Part shown: one piece after another, positions 15,499-24,765 of the stretch
How positions within the stretch are numbered: position 1 is the stretch's first letter
Layout of the letters: each line of letters begins with the position of its first letter
Assembly: GCA_020630015.1 (NCBI GenBank)
Contig: JAHDCF010000017.1
Location: 1 to 48,200 of the forward strand
Source of the DNA: Planktomarina sp.
GTDB taxonomy: Bacteria > Pseudomonadota > Alphaproteobacteria > Rhodobacterales > Rhodobacteraceae
Reading direction: 5' to 3'
Length of the DNA: 48,200 bases
Program-made: the position numbers and the translations under genes
The notes under the pieces: generated by a model
The model's input: only the letters and a program-made list of their open reading frames with translations
Database searches by the model: none
What the model was told of the DNA's origin: nothing

Positions 15499-17204
15499 CA
15501 GTATGCCTTCCCTAATCTGGCGCGGGTCAGAATGTCGTCGGCATCTGCTGCGTCAAGGCCATAATCCTGTATCGCAGCATCGCGGGTGATGTAACCGCCC
15601 GCAAGGTCTTTGCGCACCGCATCCATGTCCCTTTCCGACGCAGGGCCATATCCGGCCCCGCCGGGAAAGGCCATTTCCACAATACATCCGTGGGGAACAA
15701 ATTGTTTGCCCTTGCCATTCATGGTGGCACCATCATTGCGGGCGATGGTTGTGGGGGCGCCATCTGCGCCGCCTTGGCGGCCGCGGGCAGGGTGATTCAC
15801 GCGATCAAACATCGCTTGGATGTCAAACTCATGCCCGTCTTGCGCACCCACATTCATGTATTGCCCCAATCCGCCACGATGGCGCCCGGCGCCACCACTG
15901 TCGGGGCGCAACTCTTTTCGCCAAATAATGACGGGGCCCACTTGTTCGGTGGCCTCGACTGGCATGGTCATCACACCGGATGGAAATGCAGTGGCGTTCA
16001 TGCCATCCACGCCGGGGCGTGCGCCTGAACCACCGGAATTAAATGTCAAAACCTCTGACCGGCGCGCATGTTTCGGGGCCGGGGCATCCGTGCGCGGGCG
16101 CAAGGACACTTGGAAATTGCACAAACATCCCGCACCTTCAGCGGGCACAAGATCGGGAAGCAATTGATCGAGGGCCGCATAAACCGTGTCGGGTACAAAA
16201 TGACCAATCACATGGCGCAAGGCCACAGGGGCAGGGTGCACCGCATGCACGATTGAATTTTCAGGCGCTGTGATTTCAAACGGGGCAAGGCTGGCCGCGT
16301 TATTGGGAATTTCCGGCGCGATGGCGCATTTTAGCGCGTAACATGCATACGCCTTGGTATAAACCAGCGGTACGTTGATGCCCTTCTTATCCAAACCCGA
16401 TGTCCCGTCCCAATCAGTGACAATTCGGTCCTTTTGGATATCGACCTTCACTTTCAAAGTGACGGGTGCGTCAAAGCCATCAATCACCATTTCGCCGGTG
16501 GCGCTTGCTTTGGATAAGGCATTGATGCGTTCTAACGTTGCGCGTCTTGAATTCGTCAGGATAAAATCTGCCACGCCTTCTAGATCGCTCAATGCGAATT
16601 CATTCATCATATCAATCAGGCGGCGGTGACCAATGTCGTTGCATGTGGCCAAGGCATAGATATCGCCGATCAATTGATCGGGTTCACGCACATTTCCGCG
16701 AATAATCCGAACAAGCGTTTCATCCACCCGGCCGGCATCGATGAATTTCATGATCGGGATATAAAGACCTTCTTCATAAACCGAATTCGCATCCGCCCCA
16801 AAACCGCGCCCACCGATATCGACGATATGGGCGGTGCACGCAAAGAAACCGACAAAATGCCCTTGATGAAAAGACGGTGTCACGATGGTAATGTCGTGCA
16901 AATGCCCGGTCCCTTCCCAGGGATCGTTTGTGATGTAAACGTCACCTTCTTTGAAGTTTTCAACGCCGATCCGACGAATGAAATGGGCAACCGCATCTGC
17001 CATGGCGTTCACGTGCCCCGGCGTTCCGGTTACGGCTTGGGCCAACATTTGACCCTGTTGGTCATACACACCGGCGGATAAATCACCGGCCTCTCGAACA
17101 GATGTCGAAAATGCAGTGCGCACCAAAGCTTGTGCCTGTTCTTCCACAACGGAAATCAAGCGGTTCCACATGACTTGGTATTGAACTTGGGTGGGTCGGG
17201 TCAT
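15498..17204 (-). CDS. hyuB: Hydantoinase B/oxoprolinase family protein
   Basis: Beta subunit of an ATP-dependent hydantoinase/5-oxoprolinase-type hydrolase, 568 aa. It carries typical family segments: TPGHVNAMADAV, EGDVYITNDPWEGTGHLHDITI, GRGFGADANSVYEEGL and GRQGGADGAP near the C-terminus. With HyuA it opens a cyclic amide (hydantoin, N-methylhydantoin or 5-oxoproline) at the cost of ATP. ATG 17204 overlaps the hyuA stop (ATGA), so the subunits are co-translated; an upstream in-frame start would intrude on hyuA. The product could feed the DAO-type oxidase encoded next. Confidence 0.88.
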   Translation of the reverse strand: MTRPTQVQYQVMWNRLISVVEEQAQALVRTAFSTSVREAGDLSAGVYDQQGQMLAQAVTGTPGHVNAMADAVAHFIRRIGVENFKEGDVYITNDPWEGTGHLHDITIVTPSFHQGHFVGFFACTAHIVDIGGRGFGADANSVYEEGLYIPIMKFIDAGRVDETLVRIIRGNVREPDQLIGDIYALATCNDIGHRRLIDMMNEFALSDLEGVADFILTNSRRATLERINALSKASATGEMVIDGFDAPVTLKVKVDIQKDRIVTDWDGTSGLDKKGINVPLVYTKAYACYALKCAIAPEIPNNAASLAPFEITAPENSIVHAVHPAPVALRHVIGHFVPDTVYAALDQLLPDLVPAEGAGCLCNFQVSLRPRTDAPAPKHARRSEVLTFNSGGSGARPGVDGMNATAFPSGVMTMPVEATEQVGPVIIWRKELRPDSGGAGRHRGGLGQYMNVGAQDGHEFDIQAMFDRVNHPARGRQGGADGAPTTIARNDGATMNGKGKQFVPHGCIVEMAFPGGAGYGPASERDMDAVRKDLAGGYITRDAAIQDYGLDAADADDILTRARLGKAY

Positions 17205-19288
17205 TGGTTTGCCCCTTTCGCGCACAATTCAATCGTTGCATCCGCCAATGCCCTTGCTTTGCGCGATGTTGGAACGACGATTGTGGTTTCTTCTTCGGTG
17301 ATAACGGCCGGGCCTTCCAAGGCTGACCCCGTTTCAAAATGGGATCTTGTTGTTTCTGCAGCTTGGGTCGCTTTGCCCAAAGCAGGATCAAAAAGATCGC
17401 GATTTCCGGTGGGCGTCACGTCGGTTGCCTCAGCAATATCTGCAACGGGTGTGACGACGGCCGGGGGCGTTGTGGCGTTAACCGACCAAACAGTTATTTC
17501 CACATCCATGCCCGCGACCGTCCGTGAAAACAAAGCCGCGTATTCCGCTTCGAACAAGGTCATCAACGTAACCGCATCTGGGTTTGACGCTTGATCCTCC
17601 GTTAAGGTTACGGGGATTTCCCAGCCTTGCCCGGCATATCGCATGTAACATTTGTATTCTGCCAAAATAGGGGCGTTGGCGTCACAGGTGCGCACAAAGG
17701 CTGTTGCCTCATCCCGCAGGGTTTGCAGGATGTCTGCGACGGCGGCCCCATCAAAGGCGTTCAATCGCATGTATTGGGATTTGTTTGCCTCAAACGAAAA
17801 TGGTGCGCGTAAAAAACCAATGGCCGATCCGACGCCGGCGCCTGTTGGCACCAGCAAACGATCTATGCCCAGCTTTTCGCACAAACGCCCAGCATGAAGC
17901 GGGGCCGCGCCACCAAAGGCGATCATCGTATATTCGGACAGATCTTCCCCATTTTCCACCGCATGGACCCGCGCCGCGTTGGCCATGTTTTCATCCACCA
18001 CTTCCGCAAGACCGAAGGCGGCCTCTTTTGTGTCCATATCCAAAGTGGCACCCAAATGATCATGCAATGCTGATTTGGATTTTTCAGGGTAAAGGGGGAT
18101 GGTGCCTGCGGCAAAATTATTGGGGTCCAATTTACCCAAGATCAGGTCTGCATCCGTGACGGCGGGTCTGTCACCGCCGCGCCCATAACACGCAGGCCCC
18201 GGTTCTGATCCCGCGCTTTCGGGGCCGACACGAATTTGATTCATACCGTCCACATGCGCCAAGGATCCACCACCCGCACCGATTTCAACCATGTCGATCA
18301 CAGGGATTGAAATCGGCATGCCCGAACCTTTTTTGAACCGATATGTGCGGGCCACTTCGAACACGCGCGCGGTTTTGGGGGTTTGATTTTTAATCAAACA
18401 AATCTTGGCTGTGGTGCCGCCCATATCAAACGAAAGAACCTTTTCAATCCCGTGGCGCGCCGCGATGTCAGCGGCAAAAACAGCACCGCCAGCGGGGCCA
18501 GATTCAACCAAGCGCACGGGAAAATCTGCAGCATTTTCCAGGCTGATGATGCCCCCGCCCGAATGCATCAAAAAGATGGGGCAATCTGCACCTTCATCTG
18601 CCATGCGTTCACGTAGACGACCAAGATATGATTTCATCAAAGGCTTGATATAGGCATTCGCGATTGTGGTGTTGAACCGTTCATATTCGCGCATCTGAGG
18701 GGAGACTTCGCATGACAACGAAACCAGAATATGGGGTGCACGCTCTGCAAACACTTGTGCGACCAAACGTTCGTGATCATCATTCACATATGAATGCAAA
18801 AGCCCCACAGCCACACTTTCAAAACCTGCGGCGGTGATTTGATCCACCAATGCTTCGACCTCTGATCGGTTGATGTCGATCAGGGTTTGCCCATCTGCCT
18901 GCACCCGTTCTGTCACGGTGTATCGAAAATTGCGTGGCAACAACGGTTCAGGCAAGGTTAAGTTCAGATCATACTGTTCAAATCGGCTTTCGGTGCGCAT
19001 TTCGATCACATCGCGAAACCCTTCGGTTGTGATCAGGGCTGTTTTCGCGCCACGCCGTTCAATCAATGCATTGGTGGCCAATGTGGTGCCATGAATGATT
19101 TGGGTGATCTTTGATGGATCAACGCCCGCAGTTGCGCACACCCGGTGCATCCCTTCGATAATAGCGTTTTCAGGGGCGTCATAGGTTGTCAAAACCTTGG
19201 TGCTGTGTTGCCCAAAGGGGCCTTCGATGACCACGTCTGTAAACGTGCCGCCAATATCAGCGCCCAAGCGAATGGGGGTGTCTGCCAT
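17201..19288 (-). CDS. hyuA: Hydantoinase A/oxoprolinase family protein
   Basis: ATP-binding alpha subunit of a hydantoinase/oxoprolinase/acetone-carboxylase-type enzyme, 695 aa. The actin-like ATPase fold is evident from GADIGGTFTD (residues 9-18), HGTTLATNALIERRG, FDMGGTTAK in the middle and FGGAAPLHA further on. The ATP-activated ring opening is carried out together with HyuB. It is the first enzyme gene after the lysR gene (79 bases, no hairpin seen between them) in a seven-gene same-strand run. Substrate not determined by sequence; a cyclic amide such as a hydantoin or lactam is expected. Confidence 0.88.
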   Translation of the reverse strand: MADTPIRLGADIGGTFTDVVIEGPFGQHSTKVLTTYDAPENAIIEGMHRVCATAGVDPSKITQIIHGTTLATNALIERRGAKTALITTEGFRDVIEMRTESRFEQYDLNLTLPEPLLPRNFRYTVTERVQADGQTLIDINRSEVEALVDQITAAGFESVAVGLLHSYVNDDHERLVAQVFAERAPHILVSLSCEVSPQMREYERFNTTIANAYIKPLMKSYLGRLRERMADEGADCPIFLMHSGGGIISLENAADFPVRLVESGPAGGAVFAADIAARHGIEKVLSFDMGGTTAKICLIKNQTPKTARVFEVARTYRFKKGSGMPISIPVIDMVEIGAGGGSLAHVDGMNQIRVGPESAGSEPGPACYGRGGDRPAVTDADLILGKLDPNNFAAGTIPLYPEKSKSALHDHLGATLDMDTKEAAFGLAEVVDENMANAARVHAVENGEDLSEYTMIAFGGAAPLHAGRLCEKLGIDRLLVPTGAGVGSAIGFLRAPFSFEANKSQYMRLNAFDGAAVADILQTLRDEATAFVRTCDANAPILAEYKCYMRYAGQGWEIPVTLTEDQASNPDAVTLMTLFEAEYAALFSRTVAGMDVEITVWSVNATTPPAVVTPVADIAEATDVTPTGNRDLFDPALGKATQAAETTRSHFETGSALEGPAVITEEETTIVVPTSRKARALADATIELCAKGANQ

Positions 19289-19367
19289 GATTGGAATCCC
19301 GTGTTATCTTTGGCAAGACTTCCACATTTCGCACATCATTGGAAATTATTACTTTGTATTGATTCGA

Positions 19368-20249
19368 TCAAAAAACATTATGTGCTTTCGCGACTTTTTT
19401 CGCCAATTGCGCGGCTTTTTCGATTGGGCTGTTAGGGCGCGGTTCAAAGAAGCGTGCCTCAAATTCCAAGGGGGCCGCACACCAATCATAGTTCAATTGC
19501 ACCAAGCGGCCGTCTGAGATTTCAGGTGCCACCATTGCGTGCGGCAACATGGCAATGCCCAATCCATCCACCGCCATTTGCAAGCAAGTCCCAAGGTTGG
19601 CCGAAGGGGCGATGCGTGCCGAACTTGCCTTGAAATGATCCGCAACAACCAAATGCGGCCACGTGCCCCGCGCATGGGTTAAAATGGTTTGATCCACCAT
19701 ATCGGATTTGCCAATCGTTGCAGGTAAACCAAGGGATGGACTGGCCACCCACATCATAGGATATGATCCGATCTCAATGGAATTGGCTGGAAAATCAAAG
19801 GGTTTGTTGAAAATACCAAGATCAATATGGCGGGCATGAAGCATCCGGTCCAAATCTTTTGCCATGTCGACGCTCAACTCGACCACGGTGTTGGGAAATG
19901 CTTGCTTTAGGGCAACCATGAAGGGTCGCAACCACGTGTGAACGATCATTTCGGTGACACCCAAACGCAAGGTGCCTTGGGTTGAAGATGCGGCATTCGC
20001 AAGGTCCAAAAATTCGTTGTGTGCGGCCAAAACTGATCGGGCTTTGACCAAAAGCTGCCGCCCCTTGGGGGTCAGGCTGATGCGACCGGACCTGCGTTCA
20101 AATACCGGTGTGCCAATGATGTCTTCTAAGTTTGCAATTCGTGTGCTGATATTTGGTTGGGTTGTGTTCAAACGATCCGCGGCCGTTTTGAAACCGCCCA
20201 GATCAGCAACCCATATAAAGGCCTCTAGATGCTTTAATGTTACCCTCAT
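19368..20249 (-). CDS. LysR-family transcriptional regulator
   Basis: DNA-binding regulator, 293 aa. An N-terminal winged helix-turn-helix (residues ~4-62: LKHLEAFIWVADLGGFKTAADRLNTTQPNIS...RISLTPKG) is followed by a LysR substrate-binding domain from ~90. It lies first in the minus-strand run in front of hyuA and diverges from the GcvT/DmdA-like gene, the usual position for an LTTR controlling both sides. Two dyads in the 84-base divergent gap are candidate sites. The inducer is probably the substrate or product of the HyuAB/DAO pathway. Confidence 0.85.
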   Translation of the reverse strand: MRVTLKHLEAFIWVADLGGFKTAADRLNTTQPNISTRIANLEDIIGTPVFERRSGRISLTPKGRQLLVKARSVLAAHNEFLDLANAASSTQGTLRLGVTEMIVHTWLRPFMVALKQAFPNTVVELSVDMAKDLDRMLHARHIDLGIFNKPFDFPANSIEIGSYPMMWVASPSLGLPATIGKSDMVDQTILTHARGTWPHLVVADHFKASSARIAPSANLGTCLQMAVDGLGIAMLPHAMVAPEISDGRLVQLNYDWCAAPLEFEARFFEPRPNSPIEKAAQLAKKVAKAHNVF

Positions 20250-20266
20250 TGACGCAGGGTTGTCAT

Positions 20267-20313
20267 CAGATGTCGCACATGTCCATCTGCAAAAAAAGAA
20301 TCTGAATATTCAG
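20267..20313. promoter_or_regulatory. Candidate LysR operator region (two dyads)
   Basis: CAGATG (20267-20272) and CATCTG (20284-20289) form an inverted repeat with 11 bases between the arms. CTGAATATTCAG (20302-20313) is a perfect 12-bp palindrome. Both lie in the 84-base gap between lysR and the divergent GcvT/DmdA-like gene, with spacing compatible with a recognition and an activation site. Confidence 0.45.
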
Positions 20314-20333
20314 GCGCAAACGGAGGTGGCCCC

Positions 20334-21440
20334 ATGTTTAATGTCTTTCCTACGGCGCGTCTGCGCCCATCCCCATTCTTTCATTCCATCATGGCCGAAG
20401 GGTGCACCGCAGCGTCGATTTACAATCGCATGATATTGCCAGCGTCGTTTGGCAATCCCGAGAAAGAATACTGGGATCTTATTGAACGTTGTGTGATGTG
20501 GGATGTGTCGGCTGAACGTCAGGTGCAATTGCAAGGTCCAGATGCCGGCGCATTGGCGCAAATCCTATCGGCGCGTGACTTGTCAAAACAAAAGATTGGG
20601 CAGGGTAAATATGTTCCGATTTGCAACCACAATGGGGTTTTGATCAATGACCCAATTTGTCTGAAGTTGTCGGAAGATTTGTATTGGTTTTCGATTGCCG
20701 ATTCTGACATTTGGTTTTGGGCGCGTGCCATTGCGGCCGAGCGTGGATTGAACGTTGAAATCTCGGAACCCGATGTTTCCCCTTTGGCGGTTCAGGGTCC
20801 AAGTGCGGAAAATGTGGTGGCCAGCATTTTTGGCGATTGGGTGCGAGATCTGAAATATTTCTGGTTCAAGGAAACCGAGGTCAACGGCATTCCTGTCGCC
20901 GTGCAAAGATCTGGTTGGTCCAAACAAGGTGGTTTTGAAATCTATCTTCGCGATGGATCGCGCGGTGATGAGCTGTGGTCGATTGTGAAAGAAGCGGGCC
21001 AACCCTATGGCATTGGCAACGGTGGCCCAACCAGCCCGGAACGCACCGAAAGTGGTTTGGTCAGCTGTGGGTCGGATTCCGATGATACGACCAATCCTTT
21101 CGAAGTGCGGATGGGTAAGTTCACGGATGTTGATCTTGATGACAGTGTGGTTGGGGTTAAGGCCCTGCGCAAAATCAAAGAGGACGGGCCAAAACGTCAT
21201 CAACTGGGTCTTGTCTTGGATGGGGATGCCAAAGATCCAATGGCATTTCATTGGGAACACATCTTGGTGGATGGGCAAAAGGTTGGCGATATGACGCAAT
21301 GCGTCTGGTCCCCCCGGATGGAAGCGAACATCGGATATGCCTTGATCAGTGTGGATTGCAAACCGGGCGACGCGGTTGTTCTGAAACGCCCTGGCAATCG
21401 TGAGGTGGGTGCCAAATTGGTGGATCTTCCTTTCCTTTGA
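20334..21440 (+). CDS. GcvT-family THF-dependent demethylase, DmdA-like
   Basis: Predicted tetrahydrofolate-dependent methyl/aminomethyl transferase, 368 aa. Segment after segment recalls DMSP demethylase DmdA: RLRPSPFF near the N-terminus, MWDVSAERQV (55-64), PDVSPLAVQGP, SGWSKQGGFEIYL (193-205), then a degenerate version of the DmdA ERIEGGLLSYGND motif (236-250). Divergence at that motif, which lines the folate/substrate pocket in GcvT proteins, argues against calling it DmdA outright; it may demethylate another sulfonium or N-methyl compound. GGAGG lies 7-10 bases before ATG 20334. It heads a two-gene unit with malonyl-CoA synthetase and diverges from lysR-hyuAB. Confidence 0.7.
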   Translation: MFNVFPTARLRPSPFFHSIMAEGCTAASIYNRMILPASFGNPEKEYWDLIERCVMWDVSAERQVQLQGPDAGALAQILSARDLSKQKIGQGKYVPICNHNGVLINDPICLKLSEDLYWFSIADSDIWFWARAIAAERGLNVEISEPDVSPLAVQGPSAENVVASIFGDWVRDLKYFWFKETEVNGIPVAVQRSGWSKQGGFEIYLRDGSRGDELWSIVKEAGQPYGIGNGGPTSPERTESGLVSCGSDSDDTTNPFEVRMGKFTDVDLDDSVVGVKALRKIKEDGPKRHQLGLVLDGDAKDPMAFHWEHILVDGQKVGDMTQCVWSPRMEANIGYALISVDCKPGDAVVLKRPGNREVGAKLVDLPFL

Positions 21441-21470
21441 TTTCCCGGCCAATTTGCATAGAAAAGCGGG

Positions 21471-22976
21471 ATGACAAACACGCTTTATGATGCGCTTTTT
21501 GCGCCGCACGCCGCGAATGAAAATGATTTTTTGAAACTGCCGGATGGCAGTTCCATAACCTTTGCAGAATTTGTCGCAATGTCCGGGCAATATGCCCATG
21601 CATTGCGGCAGCTCGATTTGCAGATTGGGGATCGGTTGGTGGTGCAAACGGCAAAATCCGCCCGGGCACTGGCCATTTATGCCGCCTGTATCCGGGCCGG
21701 CATTATATATCTTCCTTTGAACACGGCCTATACCACGCGTGAGGTTGAATACTTTGTTGAAAACTCTGGTGCGCGGGTTATGCTGTGCGATGTGGCGCGG
21801 ATGGATGCCTTGCAAACTGCTCTGCCATCCACCCATTGTGTCACGCAAAACCCGGATGGGACTGGCACATTGGATCGTGCCGCAGATACTCTTGCCTCTG
21901 ACTTTGTTGCGGTGGATCGATCCCCCGACGATTTAGCGGCATTTCTATATACCTCTGGCACGACCGGGCGATCCAAAGGCGCGATGTTAAGTCACAAAAA
22001 CCTGTTGTCCAACGCGCGGGTTTTGGCGCACGCGTGGAGGTTTGGCCCAACCGACAGTTTGCTGCATGCATTACCGATTTTTCACACCCACGGATTATTT
22101 GTCGCCACAAACATTTGTCTGTTGGCGGGGGCATCCATGATCTTGCTGCACTGTTTTGATCGCGATGAAATGATCCGTCTTATGCCGCGGGCGACGTCTG
22201 TGATGGGTGTGCCCACATTTTATACCCGTTTGTTGGATGATCCCAGATTTGACGCAACGCTGACGGGCCATATGCGTTTGTTTATTTCAGGATCGGCACC
22301 GATGTTGGCGGATACCCATAAGAAGTTCACAACCCGCACCGGCCACAAAATTTTGGAACGGTATGGCATGACCGAAACGAATATGAACACCTCAAACCCG
22401 TATGAGGGGGATCGCCGCCCGGGAACCGTGGGATTGCCGTTGCCGGGTGTTGAATTGAAGGTCTGTGACGCCGACGGGCAAGAGGTTCCCCGTGGAACGG
22501 TCGGCACGATCGAGGTGCGTGGGGATAATGTGTTTCAGGGGTATTGGAACATGCCGGAAAAAACCGCGGCCGAATTACGTTCAGATGGATTTTTCATTAC
22601 GGGCGATTTGGGCATCCAGCAGGAAGATGGCTATGTCACCATCGTCGGGCGTGGCAAAGACTTAATCATTTCAGGTGGCTTCAATATTTATCCCAAAGAG
22701 GTGGAAGAAATCTTAGATGCCCAACCCGGCGTGATTGAAAGCGCGGTCATCGCAGTGCCGCACCCCGATTTTGGAGAAAGCCCGGTTGCCGTTCTGGCCA
22801 TTGGGGCGGGGGCGGTTGATTTGCCGGCGATCAAAGCGGCACTTGCCCAACAATTGGCCGCTTTCAAATGCCCAAAGCATTACGAGCTGCGCCCTGAATT
22901 ACCGCGCAACACCATGGGCAAAGTGCAAAAGGCCCAGTTGCGCGCGGAATTTTCAGAACTGTTTCAAGGGGCGTAA
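21471..22976 (+). CDS. matB: Malonyl-CoA synthetase
   Basis: Acyl-adenylate-forming ligase, 501 aa, making malonyl-CoA (or methylmalonyl-CoA) from the free diacid, CoA and ATP. The AMP-binding loop LYTSGTTGRSKG is at 160-170, RYGMTETNMNTSNP at 298-310 is almost diagnostic of MatB, RGKDLIISGGFNIYPKE marks the hinge, and the catalytic lysine is Lys484 in PRNTMGKVQ. It starts 30 bases after the GcvT/DmdA-like gene, so the two are probably co-transcribed, and it ends 4 bases from the convergent GMC gene. Methylmalonate, malonate or a related C3/C4 acid from the upstream reaction is a possible substrate. Confidence 0.85.
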   Translation: MTNTLYDALFAPHAANENDFLKLPDGSSITFAEFVAMSGQYAHALRQLDLQIGDRLVVQTAKSARALAIYAACIRAGIIYLPLNTAYTTREVEYFVENSGARVMLCDVARMDALQTALPSTHCVTQNPDGTGTLDRAADTLASDFVAVDRSPDDLAAFLYTSGTTGRSKGAMLSHKNLLSNARVLAHAWRFGPTDSLLHALPIFHTHGLFVATNICLLAGASMILLHCFDRDEMIRLMPRATSVMGVPTFYTRLLDDPRFDATLTGHMRLFISGSAPMLADTHKKFTTRTGHKILERYGMTETNMNTSNPYEGDRRPGTVGLPLPGVELKVCDADGQEVPRGTVGTIEVRGDNVFQGYWNMPEKTAAELRSDGFFITGDLGIQQEDGYVTIVGRGKDLIISGGFNIYPKEVEEILDAQPGVIESAVIAVPHPDFGESPVAVLAIGAGAVDLPAIKAALAQQLAAFKCPKHYELRPELPRNTMGKVQKAQLRAEFSELFQGA

Positions 22977-22980
22977 ACCG

Positions 22981-24642
22981 TTATCGATCGGATGTTTCCC
23001 ATCGGGGGTTTATCCACGGTTCGCGATTGTCACGGGGCAGGGGTGGTTTGCCCAAAATATGATCCGCGGCTTTTTCCCCGGTCATGATCGACGGCGCATT
23101 TAAGTTTCCGTATGTAATGCGCGGAAAGATTGAGCTGTCGGCGACGCGCAAACCATCCACACCGATCACGCGGCATTCAGGATCAACAACCGCCATGGGA
23201 TCATCGACACGGCCGATTTTACAAGTTCCACAGGGGTGATAGGCACTTTCAGCATGTTCGCGAATGAACGCGTCCAATTCATCATCCGATTGCACATCTG
23301 CGCCGGGCTGAATTTCTTTACCACGAAAGGGATCAAAGGCAGGCTGCGCAAAGATTTCGCGGGTCAAACGGATGCAATGTCTGAAATCCACCCAATCTTC
23401 TTCGGTGGACATATAGTTGAACAGAATTTTGGGATCATCCTTAGGGTCAGCAGACCGCAAAGTAACCTCTCCGCGCGATGGGGATCGCATCGGCCCCACA
23501 TGCGCCTGCCATCCGTGCCCTTCGGCAGAGGCCTGCCCGTCGTATCGGATTGCAATTGGTAAAAAGTGATATTGAATATCGGGGTATTTTACACCGGGTT
23601 TGGAACGTACAAACGCGGCACTTTCAAACGCATTGCTGGCCCCGGGGCCTGATTTGTTCCACAACCATTGAAGGCCAACCCGGGCTTTGCCCAAAAGGTT
23701 CCAATACTTGTAAAGGGTTATGGGCTGGGTGCAGGCCTGTTGGATGTAAAGTTCCAAATGATCTTGCAGATTTTGCCCAACACCCGGTCGATCGGCAACC
23801 AGTTCTATGCCATGTTCTTGCAAATGTGCGGCAGGGCCAATTCCTGACAGCATTAACAGTTTTGGCGAATTCAGCGATGAAGCAGCCACGATGACCTCTT
23901 TTCGCGCATGGATCACGCTGATGACACCTTTACGGTCCACTTCCACCCCGGTGGCACGTCCATCTTGGATGACGATCCGTCTGGCAAAGCAATGTACCAG
24001 ATCCAAATTTGGCCGCTTCAACGCCGGTTTCAGGTATGCGTTGGCCGCCGACCAACGCTGGCCCTTCCAGACGGTCATGTCGAAGGCGCCGAACCCCTCT
24101 TGCTTTTGGCCATTGTAATCGCCGGTGGTTTCAAACCCGGCTTGGCGACCTGCCTCTACAAAGGCTTGGTGAAGGGGGATATCGCGTTTGCCGCGCGTCA
24201 CATGCAGTGGCCCGCCCGAGCCACGCCAATCCGGATCACCCCCATGTCCGCCATCATGCCAATCTTCCATACGTTGAAAATAGGGCAGAACATCTGAATA
24301 GGCCCACCCATCTGCCCCGGAGTCTGCCCAATGTTCGTAATCCATCGCGTGTCCACGCACGTAAATCATGCCGTTGATGGAAGAGGATCCCCCAATCACC
24401 TTGCCCCTCGGGCAATTCATGCGGCGATTGTTCAAAAAAGGTTCCGGCTCTGTTTCAAACCCCCAATTGTATCGATCCATGTTCATGGGAAAGGATAAAG
24501 CGCCGGGCATTTGAATAAACGGCCCGGCATCCGATCCGCCATATTCCAAGACCAAAACAGAATGCTTTCCATCCTCGCTTAGGCGCGCGGCAAGGGCGGA
24601 TCCTGCGGATCCTGATCCAATGATAACAAAATCGGCTTCCAT
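22981..24642 (-). CDS. GMC-family oxidoreductase, choline-dehydrogenase-like
   Basis: FAD-dependent alcohol dehydrogenase, 553 aa, close in length and sequence to BetA, which oxidises choline to betaine aldehyde. It has the dinucleotide motif [15 protein letters not shown] near the start, GMC signature 1 ([20 protein letters not shown]), signature 2 ([16 protein letters not shown]), and the catalytic His/Asn pair region at [10 protein letters not shown] and [13 protein letters not shown] 24642 is preceded by GAGGACGACAG. No betB, betI or betC lies beside it, and GMC enzymes vary widely in alcohol substrate, so choline is likely but not proven. It faces divergently from the glycosyltransferase gene. 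Confidence 0.8.
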   Translation of the reverse strand: MEADFVIIGSGSAGSALAARLSEDGKHSVLVLEYGGSDAGPFIQMPGALSFPMNMDRYNWGFETEPEPFLNNRRMNCPRGKVIGGSSSINGMIYVRGHAMDYEHWADSGADGWAYSDVLPYFQRMEDWHDGGHGGDPDWRGSGGPLHVTRGKRDIPLHQAFVEAGRQAGFETTGDYNGQKQEGFGAFDMTVWKGQRWSAANAYLKPALKRPNLDLVHCFARRIVIQDGRATGVEVDRKGVISVIHARKEVIVAASSLNSPKLLMLSGIGPAAHLQEHGIELVADRPGVGQNLQDHLELYIQQACTQPITLYKYWNLLGKARVGLQWLWNKSGPGASNAFESAAFVRSKPGVKYPDIQYHFLPIAIRYDGQASAEGHGWQAHVGPMRSPSRGEVTLRSADPKDDPKILFNYMSTEEDWVDFRHCIRLTREIFAQPAFDPFRGKEIQPGADVQSDDELDAFIREHAESAYHPCGTCKIGRVDDPMAVVDPECRVIGVDGLRVADSSIFPRITYGNLNAPSIMTGEKAADHILGKPPLPRDNREPWINPRWETSDR

Positions 24643-24765
24643 CTGTCGTCCTCTTCCATTGCACCGTCTGAATTGGGGTGGTGCTTTTTGTCGAATTGTT
24701 CCTACAGTGCGATACTTCTGTCCAGTCAGATTGTCTGGCTGCGAAAAAATCAGAGAGACAGCGAC

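Noticed and set aside
20334-21440. Naming the GcvT-like gene dmdA outright
   Set aside because: The pocket motif near residues 236-250 departs from DmdA and the partner gene is matB, so DMSP specificity is not supported.
20583-21848. 421-codon open frame on the minus strand
   Set aside because: Antisense to the GcvT/DmdA-like and matB genes; composition is that of a shadow frame (rich in His, Arg, Gln) with no family resemblance.
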